From assembly GCF_039376655.1 (NCBI RefSeq), contig NZ_CP135000.1:310001-374000 (forward strand): DNA of 64,000 nucleotides. The letters run 5' to 3'. The stretch comes from Buchnera aphidicola (Pseudoregma panicola) (GTDB taxonomy: Bacteria > Pseudomonadota > Gammaproteobacteria > Enterobacterales > Enterobacteriaceae). The notes beneath the pieces are model-generated. The model did no database searches and had not been told where the DNA came from. It was given only the letters and a program-made list of their open reading frames with translations. Shown here in pieces: positions 9,314-18,632 of this stretch. Position 1 is the stretch's first letter. Each line of letters starts with the position of its first letter. The translations under genes were made by a program, and so were the position numbers.

Positions 9314-12300
9314 ATGAAAAAATTAAATATATTAAAAATAAATTTTTTAAAAAATTCTTTAATAGAATCTTCAGCTGGAACGGGAAAAACTTTTAGTATA
9401 ATTATATTATTTTTAAGATTAGCATTAAATATAAATATAAAAAATAAAAATATTCAAAATATAAACATAAATAAAATATTAATACTAACATTTACAAATT
9501 ATACTAAAGACGAAATTTATAAGAAAATAAAAATAATGATTTCAGAATTTAAGCAATACTGTATTAATAAAAATAACAATAACATTGTATACAACAAAAT
9601 TATAAAAAAAATAAAAAATACTAAAAAAATTATAAGAAAATTATCAAAAATAGAAAAAATATTTGATGGATCTTCAATATTAACTATACATCAATTTTGT
9701 AACAAAATAATAAAAGAAAATAATTTTTTATTTAATATAGGCTTTTATAAAAAAATAATAAAAGATGAAGAAAAAATAATATTAAGTTCTATAAAAAATT
9801 TTTGGAGAAAAAATTTTTATGAACTTCCAAAAGAAATAGTAAAAATAATATATTTTTATTGGAAACAACCAAAAAATATTTTTATTGAAATAAAAAATAT
9901 ATTAATAAATAATATAAAAACTAAATTTTATAAAGAATTTGAAAATAATAATATAAAATCGTATCATATTTTATTAATAAAAAGAATTATTATATTAAAA
10001 AAAAAATGGAAAACTATTAAAAAAACTATTAATAAAATAATAAAATGTTTAAAAAAAAATAAAAAAGGACATAAAATAATATTAAGATATAAAAATAAAA
10101 TAAATATATGGTATAAAAAAAAAATAAAAAATTATGATATACCAATAGAAATTAAAAAAATAATAAATTTAAAAAATATAAAAAAATATATATATGTATA
10201 TAAAGATATAAAATATTATTCAAATTATATTAAAAAATTTTTTAAAAAAAAATTTTTTATGAAAGAATTTATAATATATAAAATTATAAATGAACTTCCA
10301 AATATTATAAAAATAAAAAAAAAAAAAAAATCTAAAATAAATTTTGATGATTTAACAAAATGTATTAAAAAAACTATAAAAAAAAATAAAAATATACTTT
10401 TATATTTAAAAAAAAAATATCCAATTACTATAATTGATGAATTTCAAGATACAGATATATGTCAACAAAAAATTATTTCTAAAATATATAATACAAAATC
10501 CAAAAAAAATATAATGATAATTTTTTCAGATCCTAAACAATGCATATACAATTTTAGAAAATCTAATATATTATTATATAATAAATTTAAAAAAAAAATA
10601 AAAAATCATTATTTTTTAAATATTAATTGGAGATCATCTCCTAATATAATAAAATTTATAAATAAAATATTTTCAAAATATAAATATCCATTTTTAACTA
10701 AAAAAATAAACTTTATAAAAACAAAATATAAAAAAAAAAATAATAATATAAAGATAATTATAAACAAATTTGAAGAAAAAAATTTTCAAATAATATTTTA
10801 TAAAAAATCTGAAATTAACTTAGAAAAATATTTTTCATGGGCATCTGAACAATGTGCAAAACAAATATTAAATTGGTTAATTCTTGGAAAAGAAAAAAAA
10901 GCTATAATAAAATTATATAATAAAAAAAAAATTATAGAAAAAAAAGATATAGTTATTTTAGTAAAAAACAATTTGGAAAAAAATTATTTAAAAAAATCTC
11001 TTAATAAATATGGAATAGATTCATACTATCAATCAGAAAAAATTGATATATATAAAACAGAAGAAATAAAAGAAATATTAATTTTGTTAAAGTCTACATT
11101 AGATTTTTCAAACAAACAAAAAATTATAAATGCAAATAGTACTAAAATTATTTCAAACAATATAAAAAAAATTTATAAAATAAATATTAATAAAAAAAAA
11201 TTTTTTGAACAAATAAAAATATTTAAAAAATATAACAATATATTAAAAAAAAAAGGAATATTAAATTTAATAAAACATGTAATAAAAAATAATATAATTA
11301 AAAAAAATATTTTTAATAAAAAAAAAACAGAAAAATATATAAAAAAATATTTTTATATAGCAAAACATTTAGAAAAAAAAGTTTATAAAATAAAAAAAAT
11401 AAATTTATTTATGTATTGGCTAGAAAAAAAAATTTTTCTAGAAAATAGTAATAAAAAAAAAATTTTTAATAAAAATGAAAAAATAAATAAAATAAAAATA
11501 ACTACTATATATAAGTCTAAAGGATTAGAATATCCAATAGTAATAATACCATTTTTAATGAATTTTCAAAAAATAAAAAATTTTATATATTATGATAAAA
11601 AAAAATTTATAAAATTTATTGATTTAAAAAAAAAAAAAAATAAAAATAAAATACTTATTGAAAATATAAAAGATGATATAAAATTATTATATGTATCTTT
11701 AACTAGAGCCATAGTACACTGTACAATAATAATATCTGCTATAAAAAACCAAAAAAAAAAAAAATATACTGATGTACATAATAGTGGAATCGGAAATATT
11801 TTACAAAACAAAAAAAAGAAAAATTTTAAAAATTTTAAAAAAATAATAAAAAAATTAAAAAAAGAAAAATTTTTAAAAGTTATAAATAAAGTAAAAAATA
11901 TAAAGAAATGTAAAAAAATAAAAAAGGAAAAAAATAAAGAAAAAAAAGTAAATTTAAAAAAAAAATATTTAAAATATAAAATTATAAATTTTACAAAAAT
12001 TAATAAAAATATTAAAAAATATAAAAATAAAAATAAAATAAAAAACTTTTTTTTTAAAAAAAATAAAAAAAAAATAGTTTTTAATACATATAATTTTCCT
12101 AAAGGAAAAATTTTTGGAAAAATATTACATAAAATATTAAAACAGTTTATAAATAAAAATAATACAAAAATTTCTTGGATAAAAAAAAAAATATATAAAT
12201 ATGGGTTAAATTATAAATGGATAAAAATAATATATTTTTGGATGAAAAATATAATTAATACAAAAATAAATAAAAATGGAATAAAATTATCTAAAATAAA

Positions 12301-12763
12301 AAAAAATAATTTTGTGCAAGATATGAAATTTAATATATTAATTAAAAAAAAAAATGATATTAAAATATTTAATAAATTGATATATACAAATAAAAATAAA
12401 AAAAAAATATATATAAAACATAAAAAAATATTAAATGGAATTATAGACATAGTTTTTTTATGGAAAAAAAAATATTATTTTATAGATTTTAAATCTAATT
12501 ATCTAGGAAAGGAAAAAAAAAATTATAGTAATATGGAAATAAAAAAATATATTTTAAAAAATAAATATGATATTCAATATAAAATTTATTTATTTGGAAT
12601 AAACAAATACTTAGAAAAAAATATTAAAAAATATAAATTTAAAAAGCATTTTGGAGGTATATTTTATTTATTCTTAAGACCTTTTGAAAAAAAAGTTGAA
12701 TATCAAAAATATGGAAATTTTTTTATATTTCCTGAAAAATTTTTAAAAAAAATAGTAAGATAA
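9314..12763 (+). CDS. recB: Exodeoxyribonuclease V subunit RecB
   Basis: RecB is the 3'-5' helicase and the only nuclease of RecBCD. The product is 1,149 residues (E. coli 1,180). Walker A SSAGTGKTF is at about residues 19-27, the UvrD-type motif IDEFQDTD at about 374-381, and SDPKQCIYNFR follows. The C-terminal nuclease core is preserved: NGIIDIVF at about 1040 and FIDFKSNYLG at about 1054, supplying the catalytic Asp and Lys. Composition is extremely Lys/Asn/Ile rich, with in-frame A16 (10315-10330) and A15 (11626-11640) runs. The E. coli ptrA gene between recC and recB is absent. Confidence 0.94.
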   Translation: MKKLNILKINFLKNSLIESSAGTGKTFSIIILFLRLALNINIKNKNIQNININKILILTFTNYTKDEIYKKIKIMISEFKQYCINKNNNNIVYNKIIKKIKNTKKIIRKLSKIEKIFDGSSILTIHQFCNKIIKENNFLFNIGFYKKIIKDEEKIILSSIKNFWRKNFYELPKEIVKIIYFYWKQPKNIFIEIKNILINNIKTKFYKEFENNNIKSYHILLIKRIIILKKKWKTIKKTINKIIKCLKKNKKGHKIILRYKNKINIWYKKKIKNYDIPIEIKKIINLKNIKKYIYVYKDIKYYSNYIKKFFKKKFFMKEFIIYKIINELPNIIKIKKKKKSKINFDDLTKCIKKTIKKNKNILLYLKKKYPITIIDEFQDTDICQQKIISKIYNTKSKKNIMIIFSDPKQCIYNFRKSNILLYNKFKKKIKNHYFLNINWRSSPNIIKFINKIFSKYKYPFLTKKINFIKTKYKKKNNNIKIIINKFEEKNFQIIFYKKSEINLEKYFSWASEQCAKQILNWLILGKEKKAIIKLYNKKKIIEKKDIVILVKNNLEKNYLKKSLNKYGIDSYYQSEKIDIYKTEEIKEILILLKSTLDFSNKQKIINANSTKIISNNIKKIYKININKKKFFEQIKIFKKYNNILKKKGILNLIKHVIKNNIIKKNIFNKKKTEKYIKKYFYIAKHLEKKVYKIKKINLFMYWLEKKIFLENSNKKKIFNKNEKINKIKITTIYKSKGLEYPIVIIPFLMNFQKIKNFIYYDKKKFIKFIDLKKKKNKNKILIENIKDDIKLLYVSLTRAIVHCTIIISAIKNQKKKKYTDVHNSGIGNILQNKKKKNFKNFKKIIKKLKKEKFLKVINKVKNIKKCKKIKKEKNKEKKVNLKKKYLKYKIINFTKINKNIKKYKNKNKIKNFFFKKNKKKIVFNTYNFPKGKIFGKILHKILKQFINKNNTKISWIKKKIYKYGLNYKWIKIIYFWMKNIINTKINKNGIKLSKIKKNNFVQDMKFNILIKKKNDIKIFNKLIYTNKNKKKIYIKHKKILNGIIDIVFLWKKKYYFIDFKSNYLGKEKKNYSNMEIKKYILKNKYDIQYKIYLFGINKYLEKNIKKYKFKKHFGGIFYLFLRPFEKKVEYQKYGNFFIFPEKFLKKIVR

Positions 12764-12782
12764 ATAAAAATTAAATATAAAA

Positions 12783-14561
12783 ATGAAATATAAAAAAATA
12801 TTAAAAAAATTGTTAAATAAAAAAATAATTAATAAAATAGATATTAAAATATATAAAATTTTAAAAAAAAAAGAAAATTTTTTAGTAAGAACTATAATAA
12901 TACTCTTAATATATTCATATAAAAAAGGAAAAATATTTTTAAATACTAATAAAAAAAAAACATTAAAGAATAATATTTTAAAAAAAATTTATAAAATTTT
13001 TTTTAACATAAAAAATTATTATAAAATTATAAAAAAAAGTAAAACTATAGGAACTAAAAAACCATATAATTACCCTATAATATTTTACAAAAAAAAATTT
13101 TATTTTAATAAAATATTTTTAATAAAAAAAAACTTTTTTAATAAAATTTTTAATAAAAATAAAATAAAAAAAAATATAAATAAAATAAAAAAAAAAACTA
13201 ATAAAATAAAAAAAATATTTAAAGAAAACAAAAAAATTAAATTAAATAAATTACAAAAAACATCTATTATAATGTCTATTATTAACAAAATAACATTTAT
13301 ATTTGGAGGCCCGGGAACTGGAAAAACTACTATAATTTCTGTAATAATTTTTTTTATTTTACAAATATGTATAAAAATAAAAAAAATAAAAATAGCTTCT
13401 TTAACAGGTAGAGCATCTTCACATTTATTAATATCTATACAAAAAAATTTATCTAAATTTAAAATAAAAAAAAAAAATATAGAAAAAATTCCTAAAAAAT
13501 CTTATACAATACATAGTTTACTAAAAATAAATCCAGGAATTACATATCCAAAATTTAATAAAAAAAATAAATTAAATATAGATTTATTAATAATAGATGA
13601 ATGTTCAATGATAAGCTTAATATTGTTAAATAGCTTAATTAAATCAACAAAAAAAAAAACAAAAATAATTTTTTTAGGAGATTTTAATCAATTACCTCCA
13701 ATAAATGATATAAATATAATTAAACAAATATGCAAAAATTTCAATAATAATTTTAGTAAAAAAATGTTAAAAATATTAAAATATACAATAAATTATCATA
13801 ATTCAACAAAAAAAAAAAAATGTTATATAAATGATAATGTATGTATATTAAAAAAAAATTATAGGTTTAAAAAACACTCTGGAATATATAAAATATCTAA
13901 TATGATATTAAAAAATAAAATTAATAAGTTAAAAAAAAAAATACAAGAAAACAAATTAGATAACATATTTTTTAAAAAAATATCAAATTTTGAAGAATAT
14001 AAAAATATGATAAAAATAATATTTAAAAAATATAAAAAATATTGGAATTTAGTAAAAAAAAATAGTAGTCCTAAAAAAATATTAGAAGAATTTAATAAAA
14101 TAAGAGTTATTTGTGCTATAAAAAAAGGATTTTTTGGTATAAAAAAAATAAATAAAAATATAAAAAAAATTATGATAAAAAAAAAAATTATAAAGAAAAA
14201 TAAAAAATGGTATATAGGAAAACCAATAATAATAAAAAAAAATCAAAGAGATTTGAATATATTTAATGGATATATAGGAATATTATTATACGATAGAAAT
14301 AAAAATAAAAAAATATTCTTTAAATCTTATGATAATAATTTTATAAAAATTCCTAAATATGCAATAAAACATTATGAAGTTGCTTGGTCAATAACAATAC
14401 ATAAATCTCAAGGATCAGAATTTAAAGAAACAATAATAATAATTCCAAATAAAAAACATAAAATTTTAAATAAAAATCTTATATACACAGCTATAACAAG
14501 AACAAAAAAAAAAACTATTATTTTTTCAGATAAAAAAATATTTTTAAAATCTATAAAATAA
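12783..14561 (+). CDS. recD: Exodeoxyribonuclease V subunit RecD
   Basis: RecD is the 5'-3' superfamily 1B helicase of RecBCD. The product has 592 residues (E. coli 608). Walker A FGGPGTGKTT is at about residues 172-181, LTGRASSHL and LLIIDECSMIS (Walker B) follow, then FLGDFNQLPP, and near the C-terminus AWSITIHKSQGSEF and YTAITRTKKK. The N-terminal RecB-contact region is poorly conserved and Lys-rich. It is 19 bases downstream of recB and ends five bases from the convergent initiator tRNA. Confidence 0.93.
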   Translation: MKYKKILKKLLNKKIINKIDIKIYKILKKKENFLVRTIIILLIYSYKKGKIFLNTNKKKTLKNNILKKIYKIFFNIKNYYKIIKKSKTIGTKKPYNYPIIFYKKKFYFNKIFLIKKNFFNKIFNKNKIKKNINKIKKKTNKIKKIFKENKKIKLNKLQKTSIIMSIINKITFIFGGPGTGKTTIISVIIFFILQICIKIKKIKIASLTGRASSHLLISIQKNLSKFKIKKKNIEKIPKKSYTIHSLLKINPGITYPKFNKKNKLNIDLLIIDECSMISLILLNSLIKSTKKKTKIIFLGDFNQLPPINDINIIKQICKNFNNNFSKKMLKILKYTINYHNSTKKKKCYINDNVCILKKNYRFKKHSGIYKISNMILKNKINKLKKKIQENKLDNIFFKKISNFEEYKNMIKIIFKKYKKYWNLVKKNSSPKKILEEFNKIRVICAIKKGFFGIKKINKNIKKIMIKKKIIKKNKKWYIGKPIIIKKNQRDLNIFNGYIGILLYDRNKNKKIFFKSYDNNFIKIPKYAIKHYEVAWSITIHKSQGSEFKETIIIIPNKKHKILNKNLIYTAITRTKKKTIIFSDKKIFLKSIK

Positions 14562-14566
14562 AAAGT

Positions 14567-14643
<77 letters not shown>

Positions 14644-14677
14644 TACAAAAAAAAATTATATAATATATACTATAATT

Positions 14678-14705
14678 ATTATACATTTTTTATAATATTA
14701 TGCAA
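14678..14705 (-). promoter_or_regulatory. Predicted promoter of tRNA-fMet
   Basis: On the minus strand TTGCAT (14700-14705) and a perfect TATAAT (14678-14683) are separated by 16 bases, about 35 bases upstream of the tRNA 5' end. The -10 match is exact and the -35 weak. In DNA this A/T-rich a TATAAT alone means little, so position carries the call. Confidence 0.42.
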
Positions 14706-14768
14706 TACTTAATATAAACAAAAATTAATAAAATATTTTTAAAATTAGAAATTTAGGAAATTATTGAT

Positions 14769-15179
14769 ATGAAGTCTAGAAGAAAAGCTAGAAAATGCGC
14801 AGTTCAATTATTATACTCATGGCAGATATCAAAAAATTATATAAAAGATATAGAAACACAATTTATAAAAGAAAAAAAAACTAAAGGAGCAGATTTAATT
14901 TATTTTCATGAAATAATTTCAGGAATATCAAAAAATTATATATATTTAGATAACCTTATAAAAAAATATATATCTAAAAAAATTAATAAAATAGGGCAAA
15001 TAGAAAAAGCCATATTAAGAATATCTTTCTATGAATTAACAAAAAGATATGACATACCTTATAAAGTGGCTATAAATGAAGGAATAGAATTAGCAAAACA
15101 TTTCGGATCCGCTAAAAGCCATAAATTTATAAATGGTATTTTAGATAAAGCTGCAAATTATATAAGAACAAAAAAATAA
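14769..15179 (+). CDS. nusB: Transcription antitermination factor NusB
   Basis: NusB binds the boxA RNA with S10 (NusE) and supports antitermination of rRNA operons. The all-helical product has 136 residues (E. coli 139). The N-terminus [19 protein letters not shown] and the C-terminal [15 protein letters not shown] and [11 protein letters not shown] segments are diagnostic. AGGAA at 14755-14759 is the probable ribosome-binding site. In E. coli nusB sits between ribE and thiL; here both neighbours are gone and it stands alone. Confidence 0.96.
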   Translation: MKSRRKARKCAVQLLYSWQISKNYIKDIETQFIKEKKTKGADLIYFHEIISGISKNYIYLDNLIKKYISKKINKIGQIEKAILRISFYELTKRYDIPYKVAINEGIELAKHFGSAKSHKFINGILDKAANYIRTKK

Positions 15180-15196
15180 ATAAAAATATTTTTATT
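15179..15196. terminator. Palindrome between convergent nusB and MFS gene
   Basis: The 18-base perfect palindrome AATAAAAATATTTTTATT overlaps the end of nusB and occupies part of the 39-base gap to the convergent transporter gene. It could act as a weak two-way terminator. With A/T pairs only, it may be chance. Confidence 0.25.
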
Positions 15197-15218
15197 AAAA
15201 ATTTTTAAATATAAAATT

Positions 15219-16418
15219 TTAATTATTTTTAATTTTTTTTAAAAATCCTTTTTTACTAGTTAAAAAATATAAAAATATCAAAAACATACAAAATAAAAAA
15301 ACTAATTTAAAATTTAAAAAACTACATAATGTTCCACTAAAAATACTACCAATAGACATTCCAAAAATTTGAAAAGTAGTATATATAGATGTAATAATAT
15401 TTTTGTCATATAAGTTTGATCTATTAAAGTTTTTTCTAAGTAAAATAGGCAAAATAGATGATAATATATTATAAACTAAAAAAAATATTAACATACTTAA
15501 AAATAATAAAATCTTTAAATTATTATTAAAAAAAAATATAATTTGAGAAATAAAAAATAAAAAAAATAAATAAAAATAAATATTATTATTATTAATTTTT
15601 TTTCTAATAAAAATAATAAAAATAATAGATAAAAAAAATGACATAAAAAATATATAAAAATATATTTTATAATAAATATTTTTATCAATATAAAAAATAG
15701 AAAAAATTTTTGAAAATACAGAAAAATTTGAAGAAAAAATAAAATTAGATATAAAAATATATTTTAAAAAATTTATATTATTACTATTTTTAAAAAAACA
15801 AAAAAAATTATTTTTATTAAAATATTTTTTCTTCATATTTTTTTTTAATGAATCTTTAGGTATAAAAAAATAAGAAAAAAATAACAATAATAAAGACAAA
15901 ATAGATGAAATAAAAAAAATATTTTTTAATCCTATATTTTTAAACACAAATATAGAAAAAGACATAGATAAGAAAAACGATAATCCAAATACAATTCCTA
16001 TAGAAAAAATAGAAAAAACTCTATTTTCTTTACTAGTATTAATAATTAACATATCAGTTAATATAGAAGAAGAATTAAAACCTTGAAAAGATCTACCTAT
16101 TAAAATTCCCCAAATTGAACAATATAAAAAACATATCAAATTTCCAATAAAAAAAAATAACATACTAATTAAAACAGTATTTTTTTTTCCTATTATTAAA
16201 GAAAAATAATATAAAGGAACTTGAGAAATTATTTGAAAAATTCCATATATACTTAAACACAAACAACTCAAAAATTTACTATTTCCATCAATTTCTAAAT
16301 AATAAAAACTAAATATAGGAAAAACAAAAAACAAACTTATATTCCTAATAAAAAAAATTATTAATATTATAAATATTGTTCTTAAATTACTAAAATTGTT
16401 TGAAATATGTTTTTTCAT
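15219..16418 (-). CDS. yajR: Major facilitator superfamily transporter, YajR-like
   Basis: A 399-residue, Phe/Ile-rich membrane protein with about 12 hydrophobic segments and an MFS loop-like GRSFQGFNSSSILTDM at about residues 108-123. Buchnera genomes retain a YajR-type MFS protein close to the cyo operon, and the N-terminal FVFPIFSFYYLEIDG and GIFQIISQVPLYYFS fit YajR. E. coli YajR has 454 residues with a cytoplasmic C-terminal domain; this protein stops after the membrane part, so that domain appears lost. Substrate unknown. The family call is firm, the symbol less so. Confidence 0.75.
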   Translation of the reverse strand: MKKHISNNFSNLRTIFIILIIFFIRNISLFFVFPIFSFYYLEIDGNSKFLSCLCLSIYGIFQIISQVPLYYFSLIIGKKNTVLISMLFFFIGNLICFLYCSIWGILIGRSFQGFNSSSILTDMLIINTSKENRVFSIFSIGIVFGLSFFLSMSFSIFVFKNIGLKNIFFISSILSLLLLFFSYFFIPKDSLKKNMKKKYFNKNNFFCFFKNSNNINFLKYIFISNFIFSSNFSVFSKIFSIFYIDKNIYYKIYFYIFFMSFFLSIIFIIFIRKKINNNNIYFYLFFLFFISQIIFFFNNNLKILLFLSMLIFFLVYNILSSILPILLRKNFNRSNLYDKNIITSIYTTFQIFGMSIGSIFSGTLCSFLNFKLVFLFCMFLIFLYFLTSKKGFLKKIKNN

Positions 16419-16483
16419 AAAAATTTCTTATATAATAAAATTTATATTTTAAATAAAATAATTAAACATAATATAATTAAAAA

Positions 16484-16795
16484 ATGAATAAAAAAAATAA
16501 AAAAATATTAGACAAAAATGGATATTTAAAAAATTATAAAAATTGGAACAAAGAAATTGCAAATAAAATAGCAATAAAAGAAAATATAATACTAAAAAAA
16601 ATACATTGGATAATAATTAAATTAATTAGAAAATTTTATATAAAATTTAAAAGAGTTCCATCTATTTTAATAGTACATAAAATTCTAAATAAAAAAAATA
16701 ACAATAAAATAAATTTAAATGAACTATTTAATAACAATTTTGTTAAAATTTCCAGTAAAATATCAGGATTACCAAAAACAAATATATGTATATAA
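16484..16795 (+). CDS. tusE: Sulfur-relay protein TusE (DsrC family)
   Basis: This 103-residue protein matches TusE/YccK (109 aa in E. coli). It has the N-terminal DKNGYLKNYKNWNKEIA segment, a central HWIIIKLIRKFYIKF helix and the C-terminal arm SGLPKTNICI. The penultimate cysteine (Cys102) is the residue that accepts sulfur from TusD and hands it to MnmA. It is convergent with cyoE, 11 bases away. Despite heavy Lys/Asn drift the C-terminal motif is intact, so it is probably functional. Confidence 0.9.
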   Translation: MNKKNKKILDKNGYLKNYKNWNKEIANKIAIKENIILKKIHWIIIKLIRKFYIKFKRVPSILIVHKILNKKNNNKINLNELFNNNFVKISSKISGLPKTNICI

Positions 16796-16815
16796 TTTTA
16801 CAAAAATTATATGTA
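16787..16815. terminator. Bidirectional terminator hairpin between tusE and cyoE
   Basis: ATATAATTTT (16790-16799) and AAAATTATAT (16803-16812) form a ten-pair perfect stem with a three-base loop. Two G-T pairs and one T-A pair extend it to 16787-16815. The stem contains the tusE stop codon and the complement of the cyoE stop, so one hairpin can serve both genes. Confidence 0.5.
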
Positions 16816-17667
16816 ATCAAATGCAATAAAAAAACTAGTTATAAAATTTGAAAATATAGAAATTAAAAAAGAAAAATAAAATATTTTGTTACTTTTATAA
16901 AAATATCCTAATAAAGTAAAAAATAACCAAAAAAAGTTTACTAAAATAGAAAAAATAAAAAATTTTTTTCCTAAAAAATTATATAAATAAAGAAAATCAG
17001 AAAAAATTGTAAAAAAAAATATACATAAAGAAATTATACAAACAGTAAAAAAAATGTCTTTTTTTAAAGGCAAAATAGGAATTTTTGCATTTTCATAATC
17101 TTTAATTCTAAATATTGAAATTATATAAAAATGTGGTATCTGCCATAAAAAAAATATAATAAAAAACAATAAAAAAACAAAATCTAACTTTTTACATGCA
17201 GAATAATATCCTATTATAGGAGGCATTGAGCCAGAAATGCTTCCTATAAATATAGAAAAAATAGATTTTTTTTTAAAATATATACTATATAAAAATATAT
17301 ATACAAAAAAACCTAAAAAAGATAAAAAAAAAGAAAAAAAATCTATAAAATAACAAATTATAAAAAAACCTAAAAAAAGCAAAAAAAAAGCATAAAAATA
17401 AGCATTTGTAATAGAAATTTTTTTTATAACTAAAGCTCTATTCCTAGTTCTAATCATATTTTTATCAATTTTAATATCAATAATATTATTTAAAACACAA
17501 CTTCCAGATATAATTAAAAATAAACCAAAAAATGTAAATAAAAACAAATTTAAATTTATATTTCCTTTAGATGCAAATAAAAAACAAGAAGAAAATGTAA
17601 TTAAATTACCAAAAACTATTCCTGGTTTAATTATTTGAAAATAATATTTAATATTTTTAAATTTCAT
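16807..17667 (-). CDS. cyoE: Protoheme IX farnesyltransferase (heme O synthase)
   Basis: CyoE attaches a farnesyl group to protoheme, giving the heme O used by cytochrome bo3. The 286-residue membrane protein (E. coli 296) shows the prenyltransferase motif NNIIDIKIDKNMIRTRNR at about residues 60-77, whose Asp residues bind the Mg-diphosphate. A second loop, RIKDYENAKIPILP, lies at about 188-201. It is the last gene of the cyo operon and overlaps cyoD by four bases. Confidence 0.96.
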   Translation of the reverse strand: MKFKNIKYYFQIIKPGIVFGNLITFSSCFLFASKGNINLNLFLFTFFGLFLIISGSCVLNNIIDIKIDKNMIRTRNRALVIKKISITNAYFYAFFLLFLGFFIICYFIDFFSFFLSFLGFFVYIFLYSIYFKKKSIFSIFIGSISGSMPPIIGYYSACKKLDFVFLLFFIIFFLWQIPHFYIISIFRIKDYENAKIPILPLKKDIFFTVCIISLCIFFFTIFSDFLYLYNFLGKKFFIFSILVNFFWLFFTLLGYFYKSNKIFYFSFLISIFSNFITSFFIAFDYI

Positions 17668-17987
17668 ATTTTATTAACCATAGTATTACTATGCAAACTT
17701 AACATAATATATCTAGATCCAAAAATTATTATAAAAATTATTATTAATGTAAAAATTATAGTAATTATATTATAATAACTTTTATAATCTTTATATTTTA
17801 TATGTAAAAATATATTAAAATATATAAATAAATTAACTATAGAAAATAAAAGTATTAAAAAATATTTTAAATTTTTATTTAAAATATTAAATTTTATTAA
17901 AAAAACAGAAATTAAAAAAATTGTAAAAGAAACAAATGTCCAAAAAAAATAATTAATATATTTTTCTATTTTTACATAATTTTTCAT
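17664..17987 (-). CDS. cyoD: Cytochrome bo3 oxidase subunit IV
   Basis: A 107-residue protein with three hydrophobic segments (E. coli CyoD 109 aa). It assists assembly of the oxidase and CuB insertion. Sequence similarity is modest apart from FLHIKYKDYKSYYNIITIIF, but length, topology and position between cyoC and cyoE are decisive. It overlaps cyoE by four bases and cyoC by four, indicating translational coupling. Confidence 0.93.
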   Translation of the reverse strand: MKNYVKIEKYINYFFWTFVSFTIFLISVFLIKFNILNKNLKYFLILLFSIVNLFIYFNIFLHIKYKDYKSYYNIITIIFTLIIIFIIIFGSRYIMLSLHSNTMVNKI

Positions 17988-18607
17988 TTTATAAACCCAT
18001 ATAAATATATAAAATTAAATATAAACATCCAAACAATGTCTAAAAAATGCCAAAACAAACCTAAACAAAAAAATTGAACATAAACATTGTTACTTAGTGA
18101 ATTAAAACTAAATTTTATTATCATAAAAATTATCCATAATAAACCAAAAAAAATATGACATGCATGTAATGTTAATAAAGAAAAAAAAGAAGAATAAAAT
18201 CCGTTTTTAGATATAAAAAAAACCATTTTAGATAAATTAATAAGTTCATTTAATTCCATTATAATAAATAAAAAACCTAATAAAAAAGTTAACATAATAA
18301 AAATATAAAAATAAAAATTTTTTTTATATTTTAAAAAAATCATAGAAATACTATAAGTACAAGAACTAAACAATAGAAAAGAAGTTTCTAAAAAAACGTA
18401 ATATATATTAATGATATCATTTTTAAATATTCTAGAATCATAATTATAAGAAATTACAAAATATACTGAAAAAAAAACAGAAAATAATATACAATCACTC
18501 ATTAAATATATTAAAAATCCAAATATTACATTTGAATTTAATATTTTATTAAAAGAAAAATTAGTTAATTTAAAATTATTATTTTTCATAATATTATTAT
18601 TACTCAT
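17984..18607 (-). CDS. cyoC: Cytochrome bo3 oxidase subunit III
   Basis: The 207-residue protein (E. coli CyoC 204 aa) belongs to the heme-copper oxidase subunit III family, five membrane helices without cofactors. Typical segments are FGFLIYLMSDCILFSVFF, LLTLHACHIFFGLLWI (conserved histidines) and FWHFLDIVWMFIF near the C-terminus. It is 25 bases downstream of cyoB and overlaps cyoD by four bases. Confidence 0.96.
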   Translation of the reverse strand: MSNNNIMKNNNFKLTNFSFNKILNSNVIFGFLIYLMSDCILFSVFFSVYFVISYNYDSRIFKNDIINIYYVFLETSFLLFSSCTYSISMIFLKYKKNFYFYIFIMLTFLLGFLFIIMELNELINLSKMVFFISKNGFYSSFFSLLTLHACHIFFGLLWIIFMIIKFSFNSLSNNVYVQFFCLGLFWHFLDIVWMFIFNFIYLYGFIK

Positions 18608-18632
18608 AATAAATAACCTGTGAAAAAATATA

